Shown piece by piece: positions 53,328 to 62,749 of a stretch of 64,000 nucleotides of DNA. Below the pieces are notes generated by a model, which ran no database searches, was not told the DNA's origin, and saw only the letters and a list, made by a program, of their open reading frames with translations. The translations under genes were made by a program, and so were the position numbers. Every line of letters begins with the position of its first letter. Position 1 is the first letter of the stretch. Source of the stretch: an uncultured Flavobacteriaceae bacterium (GTDB taxonomy: Bacteria; Bacteroidota; Bacteroidia; Flavobacteriales; Flavobacteriaceae); contig CASIAE010000004.1 in the NCBI GenBank assembly GCA_949372605.1, forward strand, positions 38,400 to 102,399, given 5' to 3'.

Positions 53328-53437
53328 TACGTTCACATCCTCTTCAGTAAGTTCAGGCATTTCTAGTCCTCTGGTGAAGTAAAAAGCTTTGAATCAGTTT
53401 TTGATTCTTAGTAAATAGTAATCAGGGGTTTTTTTAA
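53328..53437. repeat. intergenic repeat family 2, copy e (long form)
   Basis: cacatcctcttcagtaagttcaggcatttctagtcctctggtgaagtaaaaagctttgaatcagtttttgattc...ggggttttttta. Confidence 0.8.
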
Positions 53438-53649
53438 CAAAACAATAACACAAACCTCATAGGGGTTTTGTGCTTCTCGATTGTCTTATATATAGAACAG
53501 ATTTTATGTTTGAAATTTGTTTCATAAATACTTATTACGGTTTGGTTTCATATCCTTGTTAGCATTGTTAGCTGGGGGACTTACAAGCTCAACTTTCACT
53601 GGCTCCTTCTTAGTATAACGAGTTTGATAGACTTGATCAGTATTTGTTT

Positions 53650-55332
53650 TTAATTTACATTTTTAAGTTTTAAATAAAGCACCCAATCGCCTGGACCAGG
53701 TGCAATCAGATTTGACAGCCCCCCTTTTATGATTTCTGTATCTGTCCAGATTCCTGTTTCCGGATCGAACCATTTAAGCGAAAACTGAGCAATGGGAAGA
53801 GAGACAGAAACTGCTGGTATCGTTATATTCTCATTGGCATTCCTAATTTCCGCACTTTTTATTTTTGGAGACTCGGGCAAACCAATGGTATCAGGATTAG
53901 CAACGTAAATAATATATTCATTCTTGTTGTGAATACATTTAAATTGTTGGGGACTATTTCCAACGATTTTATCATTGGGGGACATATTTACAAGAGTAAG
54001 TCCGGTTTCATTAAAAAATTTGTGAATGTTATTAAAATCATTTGCACCTTCCAAACCAATATTAAAATAACCTTGCATGCCTTTAATGCTATCATTATCA
54101 AAGGCTTCAAAGGTTTTTATTCCTCCATAAGTGGCATGACCTCCTGATAAGAGTGACGACCACATTAAACGGCGGTAAAAGTAGCGGGGATATTCCGGCT
54201 CGCGATATCTCTCATAACGATCCTCATCATTTACAATAGGGTCTGATCCAATTACACGATATTTAGCTATTGTTCTGCCATCAATCTCATCCAAACTTTC
54301 AAATGTAATTATATCTGACCACTCGGAATCTATAAACGAATACCCCATAAACCGAGATTGGTGATTGGTAATTAATGTTTTCCAAGGTTCTCTGCGGACC
54401 ATATCCAATCCAATCTTGTCAATATTCTTATCAAGAATTCTTCTTTCGGTAAGTTTTACACCTTCGGATACAATCTCCCTATCATTAGATATACACCAAA
54501 TAATATTTGGATAGGCTGAAAATCTGGCTTGTGCATATCGTAGCATTGAAAATGAAAGTGAATCACCAGCAAAGTATCTTTTTAATTCATCCGTATCTTC
54601 TCCAAATGGAATTAATTGCAAAATTATTTCCGGATAGTTTTCGAAGGCAAAAGCGATTCTTCTATCCATTTCCTGCCAATAAGTAAGATTGAGTGAAGTT
54701 CGTTCATCGTTAAAAAGTGCCTCAACGTTGCTCCTAGACCTACAAAACCATGTTCGTATTTTTGTAAATCCCAACCGCCCAGCATGATCGATGTACTCCT
54801 GCCATTTCTGTTCGGTATCAGTCAAATATCGATAACCTGTATCACCAATATGTAAAAACCAATCACCATTGTGGTAAGAAAACTGAAACGGATCTTCAGC
54901 ATTTATTTGAAGTTTTCCTCTAAGGGATGATTCTTTTACCTCAAAATCTCCTTTCTTCCTTTTAAAAGTATCATCTCCCTTTAGTTCCCATTTCCAATGT
55001 CCAATTTGATTGCAGTAAACCCTGACCTTATAATTTTCTCCATCATAAAAACCATCTACTTTTACTTTATTTCCGTTTGGTTGAGTAAAAATGACTTCGG
55101 GAAACAAGAATCTAGTTTGAGGATTTGATTCAAATGAAATTTCTAACATGCCAAATTTTTTGTAATAGGGCAGATTGCTTGCATTAACCTGCGATGCTGC
55201 AAACATCAAAAACAATATAGGGTATATTAGTTGAGCGTAATTCCGGATAATTATACGAATCATTGGTTTAAAATTAATCTTAAATATCTGATTTGAAAAA
55301 TTTATAGCGAACATAGTTCGGTCACAGTACAA
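53650..55332 (-). CDS. DUF5060/DUF4038-type glycoside hydrolase-like protein
   Basis: MLEISFESNPQTRFLFPEVIFTQPNGNKVKVDGFYDGENYKVRVYCNQIGHWKWELK; WFLHIGDTGYRYL; start probably MIRIIIRN at about 55263. Confidence 0.82.
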   Translation of the reverse strand: MYCDRTMFAINFSNQIFKINFKPMIRIIIRNYAQLIYPILFLMFAASQVNASNLPYYKKFGMLEISFESNPQTRFLFPEVIFTQPNGNKVKVDGFYDGENYKVRVYCNQIGHWKWELKGDDTFKRKKGDFEVKESSLRGKLQINAEDPFQFSYHNGDWFLHIGDTGYRYLTDTEQKWQEYIDHAGRLGFTKIRTWFCRSRSNVEALFNDERTSLNLTYWQEMDRRIAFAFENYPEIILQLIPFGEDTDELKRYFAGDSLSFSMLRYAQARFSAYPNIIWCISNDREIVSEGVKLTERRILDKNIDKIGLDMVRREPWKTLITNHQSRFMGYSFIDSEWSDIITFESLDEIDGRTIAKYRVIGSDPIVNDEDRYERYREPEYPRYFYRRLMWSSLLSGGHATYGGIKTFEAFDNDSIKGMQGYFNIGLEGANDFNNIHKFFNETGLTLVNMSPNDKIVGNSPQQFKCIHNKNEYIIYVANPDTIGLPESPKIKSAEIRNANENITIPAVSVSLPIAQFSLKWFDPETGIWTDTEIIKGGLSNLIAPGPGDWVLYLKLKNVN

Positions 55333-55648
55333 GAACTATTCAGTTGAGTTCAAGTTACAATAATCCCGGCCATATAGCCCAAAATAAATCACTGGGACAA
55401 ACAAAAATATAATTAGTAGCTTTTTCATAATGTTGATTATTAGATATTTAAATATATGAAAAGATAATTAAGATTAATCTATCATAAAAAAACCTGTTGG
55501 AGTCAGGGGGACCCAGATGTAAATGGTTGACTACACAAACAGATTGTCGAGTTTGGATAAAATCACTGCAACTGTCGGTGACACTCTTAATTTAAATCAC
55601 ACAACCGACACTTCTTCGACTGCACTTTTAATTTTAATACTCATCAAA

Positions 55649-55837
55649 CTATTTGTTTTTTGTAAAGTAATTATTTTTCCAAAGGAAGAACATTATTAAA
55701 AAAGTTGCTGTAAAAAAGTATTGAGAAGGTTCATTAAATGGGTCTAGGAAGTTAGTTTTATCGTCAACATCTGAAATTCCAATAAGAAACAAAATGATTG
55801 CTGTGATAAAAGGGAAATGCTTTAAATGCTTTTTCAT
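55649..55837 (-). CDS. small two-TM membrane protein
   Basis: 62 aa, hydrophobic stretches FITAIILFLIGI and YFFTATFLIMFFLW. Confidence 0.4.
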   Translation of the reverse strand: MKKHLKHFPFITAIILFLIGISDVDDKTNFLDPFNEPSQYFFTATFLIMFFLWKNNYFTKNK

Positions 55838-56061
55838 ACCCTAAAGGTAAAAAATCTGTTTAGTTTACATTAGAGAATTCAGCTTTACTTTCATTCGGAA
55901 TCTCGATTGAATATAATTAAGGTTTAGTATACGAAAACTAATATCTCGTCTATTTTTTCGTTTTTCACAAAAAACTATTTTTAGGTTTACTTCGAATTTC
56001 TAAGTTATATAACAAATCCATACAATTTGTTTAAAAATAAGATTTTCATTTGTTTGATTTA

Positions 56062-56090
56062 ACCCTCTGGTCGTTCGGAGGGTTTTTTTA
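56062..56090 (+). terminator. Rho-independent terminator, near-copy of the one at 35843
   Basis: CCCTCTGGTcgttCGGAGGGTTTTTTTAT. Confidence 0.75.
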
Positions 56091-56313
56091 TTTCTTAATT
56101 GCACTTAAATTGCATTTCAACACTCTTTTTCATTCGTCGATTAATGACATCAAAACCGTCTAAATCTTCAAAAAACGTCAGATAATGAAAATAATATTTT
56201 TCACATAAAAAACCTACCCAATGAGGGCAGAAGTCAAACAGAAAAAAAAGTTGTCCACTTATCCATATCGTTTAATGAAACATTTCCGAATCGGAGTTAT
56301 TTTAATGCTAAAA

Positions 56314-56763
56314 TCAATCAATAATTGCTAAACCTTCCGCAACTATAGATTTGGTGATTTTAGGATGTTTTATTTTTGAGATAAAGTCCTCTGACTCTTC
56401 TGCGTCATAGGCATAATGTTTAAGCTGAGAAACTGAAATAGTATCAGTCTTTATTTTACCATTGACTACTATATTCTTTCCGCTTATTCCTTTTTTAGGA
56501 ACAAAAAATGAATAGTCTTTAAAAGTAACAAACATCTCCTCAGAGTTTGTGATTATTTTCACCCAACAACCTTTTTTTGGACAACTTGAAATAATTTTTC
56601 CTTCAGTTAAAAAATTTGATGATTTAGTTTTATCATAATTTTCAGATGATGGTAATTTAAACTCATTTCCATAAAAATTTATCTCATAGCTTTTTAATGA
56701 TTTAACAGTTTGAGAAAAAGAAATCATTGGAATTATAAGTAACAGAAGTAGTAGTTTTTTCAT
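56314..56763 (-). CDS. DUF4920-like protein
   Basis: GKIISSCPKKGCWVKIITNSEEMFVTFKDYSFFVPKKGISGKNIVVNGKIKTDTISVSQLKHYAYDA. Confidence 0.8.
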   Translation of the reverse strand: MKKLLLLLLIIPMISFSQTVKSLKSYEINFYGNEFKLPSSENYDKTKSSNFLTEGKIISSCPKKGCWVKIITNSEEMFVTFKDYSFFVPKKGISGKNIVVNGKIKTDTISVSQLKHYAYDAEESEDFISKIKHPKITKSIVAEGLAIID

Positions 56764-56824
56764 AGTGTTAAGGATTAAGTATTTAAATACATAGAAATTT
56801 AATTAAAATTAATTGAATCTCATA

Positions 56825-57177
56825 TTATGGCTTTTTAATAAAGGATTCTATTACTGAATTAATCTCTATTTCTTCTTTAATGGAATCATCAAAAAGATGT
56901 TCATACAGTAACTTATTATTTACTTTATCCTCAAGTCTAAGATTTTTATTTCTCTCATATACTTCATCCCATTTTGAACGAACGATTGCCCACTTATCAT
57001 TATAATCTTTCCACCATTTTGAAGCAACCTCGCAAAGGCTATCATCTACTTTTACGTAGGTGTTGTATCCCTTTTCTTCAGCAATAACAAAATCTTCTTT
57101 ACCAGTCTCACGTATGATCTTTTTATTGTCCTGATCGTATGATGGTGACCAGTGAATACACTGTGTTTTGACTTAAT
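56825..57177 (-). pseudogene. 5'-truncated coding fragment, unknown family
   Basis: My translation VKTQCIHWSPSYDQDNKKIIRETGKEDFVIAEEKGYNTYVKVDDSLCEVASKWWKDYNDKWAIVRSKWDEVYERNKNLRLEDKVNNKLLYEHLFDDSIKEEIEINSVIESFIKKP*; no start codon. Confidence 0.45.
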
Positions 57178-57252
57178 GAAGAGGATATACCGATGATATA
57201 AAAAACCCTCATAGAATTAACTAAAAGGGTTTTAATTTATGGTAAAAAATAA

Positions 57253-57939
57253 TTAATGCCTTTTAATAAGGACCCTGGTAAATGTTTTTGAGTACTCTAT
57301 ATTATCAAGTACTTTTGTAAATTCCGCAAAGGCTGCAGCGTCATTTTTACTTTGCGGGCCAAAATTAAATGCTGCGTTTAAATCAGAGTAAGTAGTATAA
57401 ATATATAAACTTTCACCATTCTCTGTTCCATGAACAATTTGTCCCATTGCAACAAATCCGTCAAATTTATATGATTTTATGAGTTTTCCAAAAGCCTGAG
57501 TTAATGAGTTTAATTGAGTGTTTTTTGCTTTAAAAACCCATGCTTGTCCAATAGGATATGAAGTTTCAGAACCATTATTAATTAAATCTCTTCCAGCAGC
57601 AGATCTAGCGCTTTTTATATAATTGTTCATTTTAGAAATGTATAAATCCCAATCATCTCCTTTTAGTGAGTTTCTGAAATCAGCAAGAGATTTAGAAGAT
57701 TCACTAGTAATGCTGATAATATGCGTAGCTTTTTCACTTGCCCCTTTTAAAGGTATAGAAGAAAATGCAACCGTTACATTTGATGGCTTTGAATGATTTG
57801 AATAGAAACCATCAACAAGATCTGCTACAGTTGAAGCATTTTTTGAATCTACTTCTAATAAAACATCATACCAGAATATATTTTGCGAAAACACAAAAGA
57901 AGATACAAGTAAGAATAATAATAAAATTGATTTTTTCAT
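57253..57939 (-). CDS. hypothetical secreted protein (228 aa)
   Basis: signal peptide MKKSILLLFLLVSSFVFSQ; no recognised family. Confidence 0.6.
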   Translation of the reverse strand: MKKSILLLFLLVSSFVFSQNIFWYDVLLEVDSKNASTVADLVDGFYSNHSKPSNVTVAFSSIPLKGASEKATHIISITSESSKSLADFRNSLKGDDWDLYISKMNNYIKSARSAAGRDLINNGSETSYPIGQAWVFKAKNTQLNSLTQAFGKLIKSYKFDGFVAMGQIVHGTENGESLYIYTTYSDLNAAFNFGPQSKNDAAAFAEFTKVLDNIEYSKTFTRVLIKRH

Positions 57940-58040
57940 TTTTAAATTGATTAGTGATTAATAAACTAAATTATAATTATTGAACCATTTAAAAAATGAC
58001 ATATGTCACGTTTTTGCATAAAAAACCTAGATGGATTAGG

Positions 58041-58225
58041 AGATTAGGTTATATACCCATTTCACCAGCGTATCCCCAAAAGGAAAATAGATTTATTTTG
58101 AAGGTGTGGGGTGTTAAATTGAGAGTTTTAGGGTTTAATCCCCAAATAAAAGTAGATAATTAGAACCCAGATGTCTCCAGTGAAATAGGTCGTTTAGAGA
58201 TAGATGACTCATAGAATACTTGGAG
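58041..58225 (-). repeat. intergenic repeat family 1, copy 7 (extended form)
   Basis: gagattaggttatatacccatttcaccagcgtatccccaaaaggaaaatagatttattttgaaggtgtggggtgttaaattgagagtttta plus extension to gatgactcatagaatacttgg. Confidence 0.85.
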
Positions 58226-58260
58226 TGTGGTTTTTGCCTACTCAAGATGATATGCCTGTA

Positions 58261-60433
58261 TTAAGGACAAGTCCCCCACACCGGTCTGTTAACGTTTATT
58301 AGGGATGAACCTGGTGCAAAAGCAGTTGGTTCAGTTGTAATATTTGTGACACACCAACCTGTTAGGTTTTGATTGAAAGAAGTTGCCTGATTAAACATAT
58401 ACTCCATATCAGTCACTTTTGAGGTATCCCAATTCCCAATGTCTTGATTAAATAACGACGCTTGATTAAAGATATGTTTCATATCAGTAACATTAGAAGT
58501 ATTCCAACTTCCAACATCCTTATTGAAGGAAACCGCATTATCAAACATACTCTTCATATCAGTCACTTTTGAGGTATTCCAATTCCTGATGTCTTGATTA
58601 AAAGAAGTTGCCTGATTAAACATATAACCCATATTAGTCACACTTGAAGTATTCCAATTCCCTATATTTTGATCAAATGCTTTGGCATTAGAAAACATAT
58701 ACTCCATATCAGTAACTGTTGAGTATTCCAATTCCCAATGTCTTGATTAAATAACCGCAATCATATTAGTAACTTGAAGTATCCAACCTATATTGATTGA
58801 ATCTGTTGCTAAACATACCTGCATATTAGACACTGAGTATCCAACTTCCTATGTCTTGATTGAATGCTTTGCTGAAACATATTCCATATTAGTACTGAAG
58901 TATCCAATTCCATATCTTGATTGAATGCTGTTGCACGTTGAAACATATCGTCCATATTAGTCACACTAGAAGTATTCCAACTTCCCTATGTCTTGATTGA
59001 ATGATTCTGCTATAAGCAAACATATTACGTCATATTAGTCACACTTGAAGTATTCCAACTTCCAATGATTTTGATTAAATGCTGTTGCTTGATTGAAACA
59101 TATCGCTCCATATTAGTCACTTCTTGAGGTATCCCAATTCCCTATGTCTTGATTAAATGCAATTGCCTTATAAAACATACGCTGCCATATAAGTCACACT
59201 AGAAGTATTCCAACTTCCTATATCTTGATTGAATGCATTTGCTTGATCAAACATATCATTCATATCAGTCACTCTTGAAGTATTCCAAGAGCCTATATTT
59301 TGATTGAAAGAAGTTGCTGCATTAAACATAGCCCCATATTAGTAACTGCTGCAGTATCCCAATTCCCTATGTCTTGATTAAATGACGTTAGCTGTAAAAA
59401 ACATTAGAACTCCATATCAGTTACTGCTGCGAAGTATCCCAAAGACTAATATCAGCAGTTAAATGAAGTCTTACTTCTAAATAGATCAGCTCATATTAGT
59501 CACATGCGTTGTACATAAATTATAATTAGCTGCTGCAACTTGAGTTTTTATAGATGTATCATCCACCACCGTATAGGTTACTCCATTAATCACTTCTGTG
59601 TCTCCTACTGTTGCAGTAGGACATTTACAGATCTCGTTATCAAAATAAATTGACAACGCTACACCTACAACAACCGTTCTAGTTACAGAGGCGCTATTTC
59701 CAACAATATCAGAAACAGAATAGGTTATTGAATATGTTCCAGTCTTAGAATAATCAACCGTTCCTGAGGTTATTATTGAAGAGGTAAGGTCACCGTCTAT
59801 ATTATCTGTTGCGGTTGCTCCAGGGTCTGTAAAGGTAATTCCTGATCCAAGATAGACTGTAGATGATCCTGTTAATGTAATCATAGGAGCTGTGGTGTCT
59901 TTATTTACAACAACCGTTCTAGTTACAGAGGCGCTATTTCCGGTAGCATCTGAAATACTATAGCTTATCGTATAAGAGCCTGTAGATGAAGTGTCAACTG
60001 TTCCTGAGGTTATTATTGAAGACGTAAGATCACCATCTATATTATCCGTGGCAGTTGCTCCAGGGTCTGTAAAAGTGTTTCCTATGGTTAGCTCTATTGT
60101 AGATGATCCTGTTAATGTAATAGCCGGTAATATTACGTCTATCAAACTAAATGAAGCCGTAATGGTTTGGTCTGAACTAACCAGTATCGTTAGAGAACTA
60201 GTAGACGTACCATCAGACCATCCTGAAAAAAAATAATCTGAATCAGGCGTAGCAGTAATAGTTACTGTTTCTCCTAAAGAGTAAAGCCCTCCTGGCGAGC
60301 TTACCGATCCACCTGTTTCAGCAGAAAACTCTAGAGTGTATTTAATAGTATTATCTTCTATTGGATCGTGATTAAAACAACCATTGAATAACAACAATAC
60401 AAAAAGGGCTAACAATCTATTGATTCCAATCAT
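58261..60433 (-). pseudogene. Large BspA-like (DUF285) adhesin: lipoprotein signal, InlB B-repeat-like domain, two DUF5011-like Ig domains, DUF285 repeats; frame disrupted
   Basis: 59486..60433 holds the N-terminal domains (GGSVSSPGGLYSLGETVTITATPDSDYFFSGWSDG; two ITLTGSSTxxLxxGxTFTDPGATATDNIDGDLTSSI units); 58261..58731 holds the last DUF285 repeats; repeats continue between with broken frame. Confidence 0.85.
58740..59485 (-). repeat. about 75-bp tandem DUF285-coding repeats with many indels
   Basis: recurring tccatattagtcacacttgaagtattccaacttccaatgtcttgattgaatgctgttgc units with irregular lengths. Confidence 0.85.
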
Positions 60434-61122
60434 TGGTAAATAATGCTAATTCCTGTTAACACTCCTGCGTGTTTAATTGTGTATCCAAGTTCAGGGACAA
60501 GACCAAATTTGCCATATACTTTTATAGGGTAGGTAATCGATAGTGAATAATCTATCTCACTAAACTCATCTAATTGCTTTAAAGTATTTATAACATTCAA
60601 AGGATCTGAAAAGTCATAACCTTCAGCAAGTTGAGATACTGTAAAGTTTTTGTTTGTAAGTGATTCTTTTGGTCCGCTTCTAAAGCCCACTCCTAACTTT
60701 ACATTTAGGTTGCTTATAATGTTATATCCCAGGGTGAGCCAATAAGATCTTGTTAGAGAGGAATAACTTCCATTAAACCCCCTAGGCTTCCAAACAGCTC
60801 CATTATTATCAAACTTTTCTAAATACAGGAATTCATCTGATAATTGGAAACCCACGATGAATTTTTTATAATAAAAATCAATTGTAAAATGATAAGCGCC
60901 ATCATTAAATAATCCATCAACTTTAGGACCATAATATGGGTTAGGATATTTAGATTGTCCCTGAAATAGAATGCCTAAAGAGATTCCTTTAAAATCACCA
61001 GATGAGTCTGCTCTTTCAAGTAGTTTTGCTGGAGTAACGCTTTGAAAACCATTATTTTTTTTGGTTTGAGAAAATAAAAACAAAGGGAGTATCAGCATTA
61101 AAGTCAAACTCTTATTAAGCAT
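60430..61122 (-). CDS. outer-membrane beta-barrel-like protein, translationally coupled to the BspA-like gene
   Basis: signal peptide; alternating barrel-like sequence; ATGA overlap with the start at 60433. Confidence 0.6.
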   Translation of the reverse strand: MLNKSLTLMLILPLFLFSQTKKNNGFQSVTPAKLLERADSSGDFKGISLGILFQGQSKYPNPYYGPKVDGLFNDGAYHFTIDFYYKKFIVGFQLSDEFLYLEKFDNNGAVWKPRGFNGSYSSLTRSYWLTLGYNIISNLNVKLGVGFRSGPKESLTNKNFTVSQLAEGYDFSDPLNVINTLKQLDEFSEIDYSLSITYPIKVYGKFGLVPELGYTIKHAGVLTGISIIYQ

Positions 61123-61297
61123 AATAAGATGTGGTTTTCATAGAATCTATTTACATCACAATATACCAATACTATCTTAATTTAAATCACACAACAGATT
61201 TAGCAGAACCTGCACTTTTAATTTTAATACTCATTCTCTTGAAGATTTCGTTAAATCATTAAATTAGTAGTTTAAACACCAAAAATAAATAAGCAAA

Positions 61298-62275
61298 ATG
61301 AAAAAACTTCTATTAATATTTTTGTATACAGCCTTAATAAGCGTATTATCAACTTGTACTTGTCTTGCTGGAGATAAAAAAATAAAAACACTTATTATCG
61401 ACGGGCAAAACAATCACGGTCAATGGCCCAAAATCACATATATGATGAAGGGTTACTTGGAAGAAACTGGTTTATTCACTGTAGATGTAGTTAGATCAGA
61501 TTTTACATGGAAAGGTGGTGACTTGATTGCGAAATATCCCATTGAAGGTTTAGAAGAAAAAATAGCTGTTGAAAAACCTGAAACTGATCCAAATTTCTCT
61601 CCTGATTTCTCAAAATATGATTTAGTTATATCAAATTTTGGATGGCGAGCAGCTCCATGGCCAGAGAGGACTCAAAAGGAATTCGAATCGTTTATTAGTA
61701 ATGGTGGAGGTCTTGTCGTTATCCATGCCGCTGATAATTCATATCCAGAATGGCCGGCTTTTAATAAGATGATAGGGCTTGGTGGCTGGGGAGGTCGAAA
61801 TGAAAAAGATGGCCCATATGTATATTATAATGATGCTGGTGAATTAATCAGAAATGTAGAAGCTGGTAAATGCGGGGGACATGGCCCACGAAGTGAATTT
61901 CAGATTCAAATAAGAAAAAATGACCATCCGATCACAAAAGATTTACCCGAAAAATGGATGCACAGCAAAGATGAATTATACAATTCTTTAAGGGGTCCTG
62001 CTGAAAACATGACAATACTAGCAACCGCATATTCTGATAAAGAAGAAAAAGGAACTGGTCGTCATGAACCAATATTGATGACTATTGAATATGGGAAAGG
62101 AAGAGTTTTTCATTCAACCCTAGGGCATGTAGATTATTCTGTAGCTTGTGTTGGATTTATCACTACGCTGCAACGAGGCGCTCAGTGGGCAGCTACCGGA
62201 AAAGTCAGCATAGAGATTCCTAAAGATTTTCCTACTGCAGTTCAATCAAGTAGTAGAGATTATCCTAAAGAATAG
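61298..62275 (+). CDS. ThuA-domain (trehalose-utilisation-like) protein
   Basis: KTLIIDGQNNHGQWPKITYMMKGYLEETGLFTVDVVRSD, GGGLVVIHAADNSYPEWPAFNKMIGLGGWGGR, GRVFHSTLGHVDYS. Confidence 0.92.
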   Translation: MKKLLLIFLYTALISVLSTCTCLAGDKKIKTLIIDGQNNHGQWPKITYMMKGYLEETGLFTVDVVRSDFTWKGGDLIAKYPIEGLEEKIAVEKPETDPNFSPDFSKYDLVISNFGWRAAPWPERTQKEFESFISNGGGLVVIHAADNSYPEWPAFNKMIGLGGWGGRNEKDGPYVYYNDAGELIRNVEAGKCGGHGPRSEFQIQIRKNDHPITKDLPEKWMHSKDELYNSLRGPAENMTILATAYSDKEEKGTGRHEPILMTIEYGKGRVFHSTLGHVDYSVACVGFITTLQRGAQWAATGKVSIEIPKDFPTAVQSSSRDYPKE

Positions 62276-62749
62276 AAAGTGAATAATGACAACACCAAAT
62301 TTTCGTAACTTTAGATATGAGTCTAGTGTTTATGATGATAGACAAATACAGAGAGATTTTGATTATAGTGTAGTTGATAGAGTTGGTAAGTTTATATTAT
62401 TGATGGAATTCAGTTGAAAGAAGAATTTGCATGTTCAGCAAAAAAATCTTAATTATTTGATTATGATATAAATTTTTTTGATAAAAATGGTTTTTCTAAT
62501 GCATTTTAACCCTTTTTGAATTGGACTAAAAACACTAACGAAAAATGATTATTTTCTCGAATTTAAACCGATTATTTACAATAAAAAATATATTTTTTAA
62601 AGTCCAATGGATTTAAACCTATAAAATCTGAAATCAGAGATACTATTTTAATGAAAATTTAGATGATGTATAATTGATCAATTCCCAATGAAATTGATCA
62701 AATGATAGCTTATTTTAATAAATCCTATTTAGTTTAATATCTTAGAATT

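Noticed and set aside
58740-59485. Possible CRISPR array because of regular about 75-bp repeats
   Set aside because: Units are protein-coding DUF285 repeats (FNQDIGNWNTSxVTNMxxMF) with no conserved repeat/unique spacer structure, and there are no cas genes.
62287-62417. 43-aa ORF MTTPNFRNFRYESSVYDDRQIQRDFDYSVVDRVGKFILLMEFS
   Set aside because: Too short and without a recognisable family; could be a remnant but not supportable.
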